Assembly (NCBI GenBank): GCA_002999035.1
Contig: CP027241.1
Coordinates: forward strand, 375,001 to 439,000
From: Lachnospiraceae bacterium oral taxon 500
GTDB taxonomy: Bacteria > Bacillota > Clostridia > Lachnospirales > Vallitaleaceae
Length of the DNA stretch: 64,000 nt
Direction of reading: 5' to 3'
Both the position numbers and the translations under genes were made by a program. Below are positions 35,156-43,673 of this stretch, in pieces (the first letter of the stretch is position 1; the number at the start of each line of letters is the position of its first letter). The notes under the pieces were generated by a model. The model was not told the origin of the DNA. It saw only the letters and a list, made by a program, of their open reading frames with translations, and did not search any database.

Positions 35156-35197
35156 AATTAAAGCCTCTCTATTTTCTATTTTTTATAGAGAGGCTTC
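35155..35197 (-). terminator. Terminator of the 236-residue lipoprotein gene
   Basis: AAGCCTCTCTAT pairs with ATAGAGAGGCTT, and on the minus strand TTTAATTTT follows. It lies 7 bases after the stop codon. Confidence 0.8.
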
Positions 35198-35203
35198 ATA
35201 AAC

Positions 35204-35914
35204 TCATTCAAACTCTACTCTTTCTCCAAAAACCGTTAAAAACTTTTCTGTTAAAGCTTTGCTGTCCGCTTCAATATTTGGAATCTCCGGAAACAATAGT
35301 GCCATATCTTCCGCTTCTAAATGAACCCGCTCTTGATATTGATTTAGTTGCCACCAGCCATCCAATTTTTGCCACATATAAGCACGATACAAAGTACAGC
35401 CACAAACCGCAAGCTCTTCGCCGCTGACCGTCAGCTTGTCAAACCGGAACGGCGTTTTCACAAAAACATAGGCTAAATTATCCTCCTCATAAACCTTAGA
35501 AAAACGCTTGTCCGCCGGCTGCACATTCCCTAAATTCTTCTTCTGATTTTCCAAAAAAGAATGGTATAATTTTTGTCCCTCATCTGCATTGGCTTCCAGT
35601 ATCTGACTTAATGAAGTCCTCTGTTCTTCTGCTTCCCGGCCTGCAATCGAAAAGATTTGACTGCTGTCCAATTCCAAACAAGCCTTTTCCAAAAACTTTT
35701 GCTTGCTGCCCTCGGCAAATGAAATCTGAATGAAATCTTGTTCTGCTATGGAATCTCCTTTTGACGCTATTTCAATCATCTTTTCCAAGTGCTTCGTCTG
35801 TTCTAAAACCGTCGGCCTTTTCTCCTGACAGGCCGCAACCGATAGTGCCGCTAAAATCAAGACAAGTACCGAAAAATATTTAATAATACTATTTCTTATT
35901 AAATTCCTCAGCAT
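35204..35914 (-). CDS. Lipoprotein of unknown function
   Basis: The product has 236 residues. A signal peptide ends in a lipobox (LSVAACQEK), so it is a membrane-anchored lipoprotein. The body is helical and acidic, with FIQISFAEGSKQKFLEKACLEL, then SKVYEEDNLAYVFVKTPFRFDKLTV and WQKLDGWWQLNQYQERV, the last like NTF2-type domains of export lipoproteins. GGGAGG precedes the ATG. I do not recognise a family. It lies between greA and the DUF4143 ATPase, flanked on both sides by copies of the dusB 3' end, so it looks like inserted cargo. Confidence 0.7.
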   Translation of the reverse strand: MLRNLIRNSIIKYFSVLVLILAALSVAACQEKRPTVLEQTKHLEKMIEIASKGDSIAEQDFIQISFAEGSKQKFLEKACLELDSSQIFSIAGREAEEQRTSLSQILEANADEGQKLYHSFLENQKKNLGNVQPADKRFSKVYEEDNLAYVFVKTPFRFDKLTVSGEELAVCGCTLYRAYMWQKLDGWWQLNQYQERVHLEAEDMALLFPEIPNIEADSKALTEKFLTVFGERVEFE

Positions 35915-35988
35915 ATTCTTTTCCTCCCTAGTAAAGCAGCTCTGCTATATTGAAATATTTTCGTTTTTTATTTTAGGCAAAAATTCGC

Positions 35989-36073
35989 TTCCATTTCCGC
36001 AAACGTCGCTGTCAAATACTCCCTGACCGCCTGCGGGTCTTTCATCTCCATCAGTTCCCGCCGCAGCGCCGCT
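35989..36073 (-). pseudogene. Near-identical 85-bp copy of the dusB 3' end
   Basis: This segment matches 37695-37779, the last 28 codons of dusB, with two differences in 85 bases. It has no start or further dusB sequence. It lies between the lipoprotein gene and the DUF4143 ATPase gene, so the ATPase is bracketed by two copies of the dusB tail. Confidence 0.9.
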
Positions 36074-36150
36074 ATATCTGTTTCCTTCTTGCTTCCTTTT
36101 TCCGGCTCATCTATGATATACCCTTTTAAACTGTTTGAACTTTTCACTTA

Positions 36151-37422
36151 TCATTTTTTCAAACATCCTATAGGAACGATATATATTCCATCCTCTCTCC
36201 TATATGCAAAATCTCCTATTCCAACTACAATCATCATAAATGATGGCAACGGCATCTTGGTAGTATCAATTTTATCTGCAAGTCTCTTGAGATTAACAGC
36301 CCCCTCTTCCATTAATTTCTGTCCGCCGAGCTTTATCTCAGCTAATCCATACTTTCCATTTCTCAGATGAATTACCGTATCACACTCCAGTCCCGACTTA
36401 TCTCTATAATGTAGTACTTCACCACCCAAATATTCGGCATAAACTCGTAAATCTCTGACACACATCGCCTCAAATAAAAGTCCCATCGTGTTCAAATCAT
36501 TTAATAAATCTTTCGGTCCTACACCCAGTGCTGCTGCGATAGACGGGTCTACATAATATCTGGTATCGGTTGTTCTGATTGCTGTCTTAGAGCGCAAATT
36601 GGGATTCCAAGCAGGCATATCTTCTATTACAAATATTTTTTTCAGTGCATTTATATATGAGGCAATGGTATCTTCATTCAATTTATCAGTATCATTTGCC
36701 TGAATGTCATCCCTCAAAACGGTACTCGCAACTTGTGCTCCTTGGTTACGGGCAAAAGATTTCATCAACCTTTTTACACGCTCAGGATTTTTATTGACTC
36801 CATCTGCCCTGTTTACATCAGATTTAACAACTGCATCATAATAATCCATTGCCTGCGAAAGTGCCGCTTTTTCACTCATTTCCATCGCACCCGGCCAGCC
36901 GCCTCTACATATTGCAAATGCCAGCTTTTCAAGATCTAAACCATTAATCCCGATTATTTGTTGGGGAGTAAGAAATAATTCTTCTAAACTCACTTCACCT
37001 GATGACTCTTCTGATTCATACAATGACATAGGACGCATAGTGAGCCAAGTAAACCGTCCCGTTCCCGAATGAGTTATTTCCTTTGAATCAACCGGAACTG
37101 CCGACCCGGTCAAAATAAACTGCCCTTCCTCTCCTCTTGTATCTACTTCATATCTGGCCGCATCCCACAGTTTAGGTGCAATTTGCCATTCATCAATAAG
37201 TCTGGGCGTTTTTCCCTGCAATAAACGTTCTGGCGCAATTTCTGACATCTGAATATTAACATCTCGTTTAGAAGGCTCGTCCATACGCAGCACACTGCCT
37301 GCAACCTGCATTGCTGTAGTTGTTTTGCCACACCATTTAGGACCTTCAATGATTACTGCGCCTTTTGCTTCCAGCTTATCCTTTAGTATTTCATCTGCGA
37401 TACGCGGTTTATATTCTTTCAT
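36151..37422 (-). CDS. AAA ATPase with DUF4143 domain
   Basis: The product has 423 residues. The N-terminal AAA_14-type domain has Walker A GPKWCGKTTT (27-36), Walker B RLIDEW (Asp77, Glu78) and the sensor FILTGSA. The C-terminal DUF4143 half (FEAMCVRDLRVYAEYLGGEVLHYRDKSGLECDTVI, then YGLAEIKLG) has the Glu-x-Lys pattern of a restriction-endonuclease-like fold. These proteins are widespread mobile or defence-associated ATPases with no settled function. AGGTGAG precedes the ATG. Four tandem repeats lie just upstream, and dusB-tail copies lie on both sides. Confidence 0.88.
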   Translation of the reverse strand: MKEYKPRIADEILKDKLEAKGAVIIEGPKWCGKTTTAMQVAGSVLRMDEPSKRDVNIQMSEIAPERLLQGKTPRLIDEWQIAPKLWDAARYEVDTRGEEGQFILTGSAVPVDSKEITHSGTGRFTWLTMRPMSLYESEESSGEVSLEELFLTPQQIIGINGLDLEKLAFAICRGGWPGAMEMSEKAALSQAMDYYDAVVKSDVNRADGVNKNPERVKRLMKSFARNQGAQVASTVLRDDIQANDTDKLNEDTIASYINALKKIFVIEDMPAWNPNLRSKTAIRTTDTRYYVDPSIAAALGVGPKDLLNDLNTMGLLFEAMCVRDLRVYAEYLGGEVLHYRDKSGLECDTVIHLRNGKYGLAEIKLGGQKLMEEGAVNLKRLADKIDTTKMPLPSFMMIVVGIGDFAYRREDGIYIVPIGCLKK

Positions 37423-37451
37423 ATTCTCACCTCTTATGCTGAATTATAGCA

Positions 37452-37540
37452 CTTTTTCGGCGTTTTGGCAACTTTTTTTCGGCGTTTTGGCAACTTTTTT
37501 TTCGGCGTTTTGGCAACTTTTTTTTCGGCGTTTTGGCATT
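37452..37540. repeat. Four tandem 22-23-bp repeats upstream of the DUF4143 gene
   Basis: The core CGGCGTTTTGGCA occurs at 37458, 37480, 37503 and 37526, with a T-run before each. The spacing of 22, 23 and 23 bases is close to two helical turns, so bound proteins would lie on one face. It starts 30 bases upstream of the ATPase start codon and could be an operator array. Confidence 0.85.
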
Positions 37541-37600
37541 TAAAGAAATTGATACCCTCACAGCCACTTAGAATGGAAGAAAATATAAGGTACCAAATAG

Positions 37601-37641
37601 AATTGAAAAAGCCCCTTTTTTTCGGGGCTTATCATTCAATT
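37601..37641 (-). terminator. Terminator of dusB
   Basis: On the minus strand AAGCCCC pairs with GGGGCTT followed by TTTC, with outer arms AATTGAA/TTCAATT. It lies 50 bases after the dusB stop. Confidence 0.85.
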
Positions 37642-37691
37642 ATTTGGAAACATAATCCTTTATACTTGTCAAGCGATAAAAAGCGATTTTT

Positions 37692-38654
37692 TTATTCCAT
37701 TTCCGCAAACGCCGCTGTTAAATACTCCCTGACCGCCTGCGGGTCTTTCATCTCCATCAGTTCCCGCCGCAGCGCCGCTGCACCGGCCAGTCCCTTTGTA
37801 TACCACAGTAAATGCTTCTTCATTTCCTGCATAGCGGCAAACTCGCCTTTCTGGTCAAGTGCCAGCTGTAAATGCTCAAAAATCATGGCCTTCCTCTCCG
37901 CCAAAGTCGGCGCCCGGTACGGCTTTCCGGCCAGTGCGCTTTTAATTTCGGCAAAAATCCAAGGATTCCCCTCCGCGCCGCGAGCGACCATCAGTCCGTC
38001 GCAGCCGGTCTGCTCCAGCATTTGCACGGCCGCCTGACCGGAAAAAATATCGCCGTTGCCGATCACCGGAATCTTAACCGCCGCCTTGACCTGCCGAATA
38101 ATATCCCAATCCGCCTGACCGCTGTAATACTGCCGGGCTGTCCGGCCATGCACCGCAATCGCTACCGCTCCGGCAGCTTCCGCGATTTTGGCAATCTCTA
38201 CCGCGTTGATATGGTCATTATCAAAACCCTTGCGAATCTTAACCGTCACCGGCTTTTTCAGGCGTTTCGCCATCGCCGCCACGATGGCGCCGACCCGCTC
38301 CGGCTGACGCATCAAAGCGCTGCCCTCACCGTTATTGACGATTTTGGGAACCGGACAGCCCATGTTGACATCAAAGAACGCAATGTGGGGATTGTCAATC
38401 TTTTCCGCCATTTCCGCCAATAGCTCCGGCTCGGAACCAAAAAGCTGAACCGCCGCCAGTTCCTCCCGCTCATCAATCGTCAGCAAGTCTTTTGTTTTTT
38501 GATTATCAAACGACAGCGCCTTGGCGCTGACCATCTCCGTATAAGCCAGTTCACACCCCCGCTGCCGGCATAACAGGCGAAACGCCAAATCCGTCGTTCC
38601 GGCCATCGGCGCCATAAATAGGCCATACTGAAAGTTTAAATTTCCTATCTTCAT
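37692..38654 (-). CDS. dusB: tRNA-dihydrouridine synthase DusB
   Basis: The product has 320 residues. Dus motifs are intact: [16 protein letters not shown] (flavin site), the catalytic Cys in [42 protein letters not shown] and NGDIFSG. It reduces uridines in the tRNA D-loop with NADPH and FMN. Its ATG overlaps the coaX stop by four bases (ATGA), so the two are coupled. In related genomes greA and lysS follow directly; here 2.7 kb with a lipoprotein and an ATPase gene are inserted. The last 28 codons are repeated at 35989-36073. Confidence 0.95.
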   Translation of the reverse strand: MKIGNLNFQYGLFMAPMAGTTDLAFRLLCRQRGCELAYTEMVSAKALSFDNQKTKDLLTIDEREELAAVQLFGSEPELLAEMAEKIDNPHIAFFDVNMGCPVPKIVNNGEGSALMRQPERVGAIVAAMAKRLKKPVTVKIRKGFDNDHINAVEIAKIAEAAGAVAIAVHGRTARQYYSGQADWDIIRQVKAAVKIPVIGNGDIFSGQAAVQMLEQTGCDGLMVARGAEGNPWIFAEIKSALAGKPYRAPTLAERKAMIFEHLQLALDQKGEFAAMQEMKKHLLWYTKGLAGAAALRRELMEMKDPQAVREYLTAAFAEME

Positions 38655-39442
38655 CCTCGTCTGCTGTCCCGATTCATTTTATTTTTTTCGTAGATATAGC
38701 ACAGCCCTTTAAAAGTCAGTTCCGGGTCATAAACTTCAATTTTATCCGTTTCTCCGACAATAATCCGCCCTAAGCCGCCGGTAGCAACTACTTTTAAATT
38801 GGTCAGGCCGCTTTCCGCCCGCACCTTATCAATAATATATTCCACTTGTCCAATATAGCCGTAAACAAGACCTGCCTGCATGCTGGTAATGGTATTTTTA
38901 GCCAAAATGCTTTTCGGCTTTTCAATTTGAATTTCCGGGAGCTTGGCCGCCTGTTTCCACAGCGCATCGGCACTGATCCGGATGCCCGGCGAAGTGATAC
39001 CGGCTTCAAACACGCCCTTTTCCGAAATAAGATCATAGGTCGTCGCCGTACCGAAGTCAATCACCAGCACCGGCCCGCCGTATTCATTATAGGCCGCCAC
39101 GGCATCCACAATCCGGTCAGCTCCGATTTCCCTGGGATTATCCGTATGAATCGAAATTCCGGTCTTTAAGCCCGGCTCGACAATCATCGGATTGACGCCG
39201 AAATATTTATAAATTGCATTAATCAGCGAATACATCAAGTTCGGCACAACCGACGAAATAATGACGTCGTCAATTTGTTCTTTCGATACATCTCTCTCCT
39301 TTAATAAATTGACCAGAATGACGCCATATTCATCACTGGTACGTTCCGTCTTGGTGCGCAGCCGAAAACTGCCCTTGTTTTCTTTGTCCTCATAAACCGC
39401 TACCGTAATATTGGTATTGCCTACGTCAATCACCAAAAGCAT
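38651..39442 (-). CDS. coaX: Type III pantothenate kinase
   Basis: The product has 263 residues. The ASKHA-fold motifs of CoaX are visible: [16 protein letters not shown] (phosphate 1), [34 protein letters not shown] (phosphate 2) and [12 protein letters not shown] (adenosine). It makes 4'-phosphopantothenate, the first step of CoA synthesis, and does not need the P-loop of type I/II kinases. It overlaps dusB by four bases. AGGAGG precedes the ATG. It is the first visible gene of the coaX-dusB-greA-lysS cluster. Confidence 0.95.
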   Translation of the reverse strand: MLLVIDVGNTNITVAVYEDKENKGSFRLRTKTERTSDEYGVILVNLLKERDVSKEQIDDVIISSVVPNLMYSLINAIYKYFGVNPMIVEPGLKTGISIHTDNPREIGADRIVDAVAAYNEYGGPVLVIDFGTATTYDLISEKGVFEAGITSPGIRISADALWKQAAKLPEIQIEKPKSILAKNTITSMQAGLVYGYIGQVEYIIDKVRAESGLTNLKVVATGGLGRIIVGETDKIEVYDPELTFKGLCYIYEKNKMNRDSRRG

Positions 39443-39509
39443 CTTTGATTCCTCCTGTTGTCATAAACTCAAAAACTCTTTTCCGCTTGCGAAAAATGCT
39501 GCTTCTGCA

Positions 39510-39968
39510 TCAAAAATCTTTTTTCTCCTGTTGCAAACCCTTTTTTGCCTGCTGATACTTTTTCAGCCCTGCCGCTTGGGGAAGCGGACGGCTTGCTTTG
39601 GCTTCCTTTTTAACCGAACCGAGCATAACCTCGGCGTAATTTTTCTTTTCCGCCTGCCGAATCTCACTTTCGACCGCCATAATCTGTTCAATCAACTCCT
39701 GCATCCGGACAATGCTTTCCCGATACTGACCGGGATTTTCCTGCAAAAACGGCAGCAGCTCCACCGACAGCGTACTAAAACCTTGATCCAGCTTCTTTAT
39801 CTCCTCAATCCATTCCTGCTTCTGCGCCAAAATCGTCTCCGTTGTCAGCCCCGCTTTATCCGCACCGGGCGCCTGACAAAGAGTATATGCCTTGATCTGC
39901 TCCAGCCTTGCCAATTTTTTTCTCAAAGTAAAGAGTAACAGATTTAATTTGGTTAAGATATTTTTCAT
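39510..39968 (-). CDS. FlgN/FliT-like flagellar protein (tentative)
   Basis: The product has 152 residues, almost entirely helical and charged, with heptads (FTLRKKLARLEQIKAYTL, then EWIEEIKKLDQGFSTL and RESIVRMQELIEQIMAVESEI). This layout fits flagellar export chaperones such as FlgN, which protect hook-associated proteins. The call rests on that pattern and on its place just after fliS. A weak GGTAAGAAG precedes the ATG. A hairpin at 40018-40048 lies in the gap to fliS. Confidence 0.6.
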   Translation of the reverse strand: MKNILTKLNLLLFTLRKKLARLEQIKAYTLCQAPGADKAGLTTETILAQKQEWIEEIKKLDQGFSTLSVELLPFLQENPGQYRESIVRMQELIEQIMAVESEIRQAEKKNYAEVMLGSVKKEAKASRPLPQAAGLKKYQQAKKGLQQEKKDF

Positions 39969-40017
39969 CTTCTTACCCCCGCCGCTGCCTCAGTGCACAG
40001 AAAATGCTCAAAGTAAA

Positions 40018-40048
40018 TAACCCGCTTTGCTTAACGGCAAGGCGGGTC
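40018..40048 (-). terminator. Hairpin between fliS and the FlgN-like gene
   Basis: CCCGCTTTGC pairs with GCAAGGCGGG; on the minus strand it is followed by TTATTTACTTT. It could be a weak terminator or a processing site. Confidence 0.55.
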
Positions 40049-40067
40049 TGCTGGTGTATCCAAATCC

Positions 40068-40439
40068 TTATTTCCTAGATAGTGCCATTGCTTCTTTCCA
40101 GGTATCCCGGAATTCACGGATAAAGATCAGAGCCGTTTCTACCTTCTCGGCACTTTTTTCAATATTGGCTTCTACCAAAGTAAAGGATATGAACTCATAC
40201 ATCCGATCCATCTGCTCGGCAATCGGAAAATCAAAGTTCAGCGTTCCTCTTAATTCATCAATAATATCCTGCACCCGAACGATCAGCCGATGCGCTTCTC
40301 CGATGTCCTTGGCATTTATAGCAGTAATTGCCTGATTGCCAAACTTAATCGCGCCCTCGTAAAGCATCAATGTCAATTCTGCCGGACTGGCCGTCATAAT
40401 TGAATTATTTTTTATTTTATTGTACGGGTTGTTTTGCAT
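40068..40439 (-). CDS. fliS: Flagellar export chaperone FliS
   Basis: The product has 123 residues. The FliS pattern is clear: NPYNKIKNNSIMTASPAELTLMLYEGAIKF, then LIVRVQDIIDELRGTLNF and MYEFISFTLVEANI, a four-helix bundle that binds the C-terminus of flagellin. GGAGGAAG precedes the ATG. A near-consensus sigma-28 promoter lies 40 bases upstream. No other flagellar gene is in the window, apart from the FlgN-like gene directly after it. Confidence 0.93.
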   Translation of the reverse strand: MQNNPYNKIKNNSIMTASPAELTLMLYEGAIKFGNQAITAINAKDIGEAHRLIVRVQDIIDELRGTLNFDFPIAEQMDRMYEFISFTLVEANIEKSAEKVETALIFIREFRDTWKEAMALSRK

Positions 40440-40478
40440 GTCTTCCTCCTAATTCACAGCTCTTACTCCACAAATCAT

Positions 40479-40505
40479 ATATCGGTTTGTTTCTTAAAAA
40501 CTTTA
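40479..40505 (-). promoter_or_regulatory. Sigma-28 (SigD/FliA) promoter for fliS
   Basis: On the minus strand TAAAGTTT at 40505-40498 is followed after 11 bases by ACCGATAT at 40486-40479. The sigma-28 consensus is TAAAGTTT-N11-GCCGATAA. Confidence 0.85.
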
Positions 40506-40613
40506 CCCTGAATTTGCTCAACCGTTCCGGCAAGCAGATAGTCTGACTTGAAAACTTGCCGAAACACTCCTTTTTTGAAAACATTTTAAAACAAAACCTA
40601 CACCGTTCGCACT

Positions 40614-43247
40614 CTATCCCAGCCGTCCCCGGCTTTCTTCGGCCTGCCGGAACATGGCCTCATAACCGGCCCGCTTTTCCTGTTCTTCCTTAACCACTGC
40701 CGCCGGTGCTTTCGCCATAAAACCGGGATTCGCCAACTTTTTATCAATTCTCTCCATTTCCTCATTCAGCCTTTTGATTTCCTTGTCCAAACGCTGCTTT
40801 TCCTGCTCCAAATCAACCAGTTCGGCAAACGGCATATAAAGCGCCGCATTCGGAATTGCGACCGACAGCCAGTCCTCGCCCAAACCACTGCCGTCCTCGG
40901 CAATCACTACTTCCGATGCCATCGCCAGCGCACCGAAAAAGACCCTATTACGGGCAAAAATCTCCCGGATTTCCGCCTGATCGCTGACTACCACTACCTT
41001 TACCTTTTTCTTGGGGCTGACTTTCATCTCGTTCCGCAGGGTGCGGATGCTGCCGACTGCCTGCTTAATCAGGCTGATTTCATTTTCCTCCTGCTTAAAA
41101 TCCCATTCGGCACGAAAGACCGGCCAAGCCGAAACCATGATCGACTCTTCTTCATCCTGCAAATAGCTGAAAATTTCCTCGGTGATAAACGGCATAAACG
41201 GATGCAACAGCTTCATCGCCTGAATCAGCACGCTCTTTAACGTCCGCAGCGCCGCCGCCTGATCAACCGCGTCCGCGCTGTTCAGCCTTGGCTTAACCAT
41301 TTCAATATACCAGTCGCAGAACTCCTCCCACAAAAAGTCATTCAGCTTGCTCAGCGCAATGCCCATTTCATATTTATCTAAGTTTTCCGTTACTTCCTTG
41401 GTCAAAGTATTGACCCGGCTTAAAATCCATTTATCTGCCGGTGCCAATGTAAAGTCCGCCGTTAATTCTTCCTCCGGCAGATTCATTAAGATAAAACGCG
41501 AAGCATTCCAAATCTTGTTGGCAAAATTGCGGGACGCTTCAATTCTTTCCTTGTAATAGCGCATGTCATTGCCCGGCGCGTTACCGGTCAGCAGCGTGAT
41601 CCGCAGCGCATCCGCCCCGTATTTTTCAATTTCTTCCAGCGGGTCAATGCCGTTGCCCAGCGATTTACTCATTTTCCGGCCCTGATCGTCACGCACCAAA
41701 CCGTGAATTAAAACAGTGTGAAACGGCAGGCGGCCGGTAAACTCCAGCGCCGAAAAGACCATCCGCACCACCCAGAAAAAGATGATATCATAGCCGGTCA
41801 CCAACACATCGGTCGGGAAGAAATAATCAAAATCCTCGGTTTTCTCCGGCCAGCCCAAGGTTTCAAACGGCCACAGCGCCGAGCTGAACCAGGTATCCAG
41901 CGAGTCCTCGTCCTGATGCAAGTGCACGGAGCCGCATTTTTCACACTTTTCCACCGGCTCGGCACTGACGGTCTTATGCCCGCAGTCCTGGCAGTAATAC
42001 ACCGGAATTCGATGCCCCCACCACAGCTGCCGGGAAATCGCCCAATCCCGAATGTTTTCCAGCCAGTTCAAATATGTCTTGCCATAGCGCTCGGGTACAA
42101 ACTTCAGCTCACCGCTCTTTAGCGCGGCAATCGCCGGCTCGGCTAATTCCTTCATCCGTAAAAACCATTGTTCTTTCAGGAGCGGCTCAATCACTGTGCC
42201 GCAGCGCTCATGTACACCGACATTATGGCGATGTGGTTTGACGCCCAGCAAATAACCGCCGGCTTTTAAATCCTCAACAATCGCTTCTCTGGCGGCATAG
42301 CGCTCCAACCCTTGATATTTGCCGCCATTTTCATTGATCCGGCCATCGTCGGTCATAATATTAATCTGCTCCAGATTATGACGCAGTCCGACCTCATAGT
42401 CATTCGGGTCATGCGCCGGCGTCATTTTAACCGCACCGGTGCCAAACTCTTTATCAACATACTCATCGGCAATCACGGCAATTTCCCGGCCGACCAGCGG
42501 CAAAATAACTTTTTGGCCAATCAAACTTTGGTAGCGCTCGTCATCGGGATGAACCGCCACCGCCGTGTCGCCCAGCATCGTTTCCGGCCGGGTCGTGGCA
42601 ATCTCAATATAGCCGCTGCCGTCAGCGAACGGATATTTGATATGCCAGAAAAATCCGTCTTTTTCCTCATGGTCAACTTCCGCGTCGGAAATCGTGGTTT
42701 TGCAGTGCGGACACCAGTTGATCAGCTTGTAACCCTGATAAATATAGCCCTTATTGTAATAATGAACAAAAGCCTCGTTGACCGCCGCCGTACAGCCCTC
42801 GTCCAGCGTAAAGCGCTCCCGATCCCAGTCACAGGAGGAGCCCAATTTTTTAAGCTGCTGCACAATCCGGCCGCCGTACTCCTCTTTCCATTCCCAGGCC
42901 CGCCGCATAAACTCTTCTCTGCCCAACTCCTGCTTGCTCAGCCCTTCCTTGGCCAGTTTTTCCACAATCTTAACTTCCGTGGCAATGGCGGCGTGATCCG
43001 TTCCCGGCTGCCACAGGGTTTCATAGCCCTGCATCCGCTTAAAGCGGATTAAAATATCCTGCATTGTATTATCAAAGGCATGTCCCATATGAAGCTGCCC
43101 GGTTACGTTCGGCGGCGGAATCACAATCGTAAACGGCTCCTTGCTGCGATTTACCTGAGCCTTAAAATAGCCGTTCTTCTCCCATTTTTGATACAGCCGG
43201 TCCTCCATCTCCGAAGGGTTATAATTTTTTGCCAATTCCTTTGCCAT
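40614..43247 (-). CDS. valS: Valyl-tRNA synthetase
   Basis: The product has 877 residues from the ATG at 43247, chosen because GGAGG lies just upstream and family members start MAKELAKNYNPSEMEDRLY; the frame extends 22 codons further. Class I motifs: HMGH (PPNVTGQLHMGHAFDN), the editing domain around TTRPETMLGDTAVAVHP, and KMSKS (GRKMSKSLGNGID). The C-terminal coiled coil (LEQEKQRLDKEIKRLNEEMERIDKKLANPGF) binds tRNA. A consensus promoter with a transcript-leading hairpin lies at 43374-43441. No T-box was found. Confidence 0.96.
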   Translation of the reverse strand: MAKELAKNYNPSEMEDRLYQKWEKNGYFKAQVNRSKEPFTIVIPPPNVTGQLHMGHAFDNTMQDILIRFKRMQGYETLWQPGTDHAAIATEVKIVEKLAKEGLSKQELGREEFMRRAWEWKEEYGGRIVQQLKKLGSSCDWDRERFTLDEGCTAAVNEAFVHYYNKGYIYQGYKLINWCPHCKTTISDAEVDHEEKDGFFWHIKYPFADGSGYIEIATTRPETMLGDTAVAVHPDDERYQSLIGQKVILPLVGREIAVIADEYVDKEFGTGAVKMTPAHDPNDYEVGLRHNLEQINIMTDDGRINENGGKYQGLERYAAREAIVEDLKAGGYLLGVKPHRHNVGVHERCGTVIEPLLKEQWFLRMKELAEPAIAALKSGELKFVPERYGKTYLNWLENIRDWAISRQLWWGHRIPVYYCQDCGHKTVSAEPVEKCEKCGSVHLHQDEDSLDTWFSSALWPFETLGWPEKTEDFDYFFPTDVLVTGYDIIFFWVVRMVFSALEFTGRLPFHTVLIHGLVRDDQGRKMSKSLGNGIDPLEEIEKYGADALRITLLTGNAPGNDMRYYKERIEASRNFANKIWNASRFILMNLPEEELTADFTLAPADKWILSRVNTLTKEVTENLDKYEMGIALSKLNDFLWEEFCDWYIEMVKPRLNSADAVDQAAALRTLKSVLIQAMKLLHPFMPFITEEIFSYLQDEEESIMVSAWPVFRAEWDFKQEENEISLIKQAVGSIRTLRNEMKVSPKKKVKVVVVSDQAEIREIFARNRVFFGALAMASEVVIAEDGSGLGEDWLSVAIPNAALYMPFAELVDLEQEKQRLDKEIKRLNEEMERIDKKLANPGFMAKAPAAVVKEEQEKRAGYEAMFRQAEESRGRLG

Positions 43248-43373
43248 AATGCCTCCATTTGTTCTTTTTTCTTTTCTTAAAAGGGATAAATCAAGCCGCT
43301 TTTCCCTACTCATTGTTTCCTTGCCTGCCGCCAGTCAGCGGCTTTTGAATTTACTGCTCTTTATTATGGATGT

Positions 43374-43407
43374 AAGTGTCAAAAGATGATAAATCCTTTT
43401 GACACTT
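43374..43407 (-). promoter_or_regulatory. Perfect 12-bp inverted repeat at the valS transcription start
   Basis: AAGTGTCAAAAG (43374-43385) and CTTTTGACACTT (43396-43407) flank a 10-base loop. It begins five bases after the -10 box, so the valS mRNA would start with this hairpin or the DNA site would block the promoter. Confidence 0.75.
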
Positions 43408-43412
43408 GTATC

Positions 43413-43441
43413 ATTATATAGTATTCCCTTTTATTTGGCAA
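43413..43441 (-). promoter_or_regulatory. valS promoter
   Basis: On the minus strand TTGCCA (43441-43436) and TATAAT (43418-43413) are 17 bases apart. Confidence 0.85.
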
Positions 43442-43459
43442 GTATTCGCTTTTATTTCC

Positions 43460-43497
43460 AAAAATAAAACCACTCTCCTTTTAGAAAGAGTGGTTTT
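43460..43497 (-). terminator. Terminator of the iron-type ABC operon
   Basis: On the minus strand AAAACCACTCT pairs with AGAGTGGTTTT followed by ATTTTT. Confidence 0.88.
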
Positions 43498-43673
43498 GGC
43501 TTCCTAATTTGCCCAAAGCAGAACTTTTGGTCGGGGTGAGCCGCCCGGGCAGAAATGCGCAGCCTTTCGACCGGGCAAGATTGCCCGCCCTTTGAGCGAA
43601 GCAGACCCTAAAAACTATGCCGATTGCCGCCCATACAGAAAATGCACAGCGCTTCAATTAAGAGAAAATCAAA

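Larger units (their letters stand above)
43248..43673. other. Intergenic stretch between the ABC binding-protein gene and valS
   Basis: It holds the valS promoter, the hairpin at 43374-43407, the terminator at 43460-43497 and, from about 43530 to 43600, GC-rich sequence (GCCGCCCGGGCAGAAATGCG, then CCGGGCAAGATTGCCCG) related to the core of the dispersed repeats. Confidence 0.7.

Noticed and set aside
37452-37540. CRISPR array
   Set aside because: The four units have no unique spacers; they are simple tandem repeats.
42312-43052. 246-codon plus-strand frame opposite valS
   Set aside because: It is antisense to a highly conserved essential gene, with no ribosome site or recognisable domain.
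43248-43460. T-box leader before valS
   Set aside because: No AGGGTGGNACCGCG-like sequence or specifier loop was found; only a promoter and simple hairpin.
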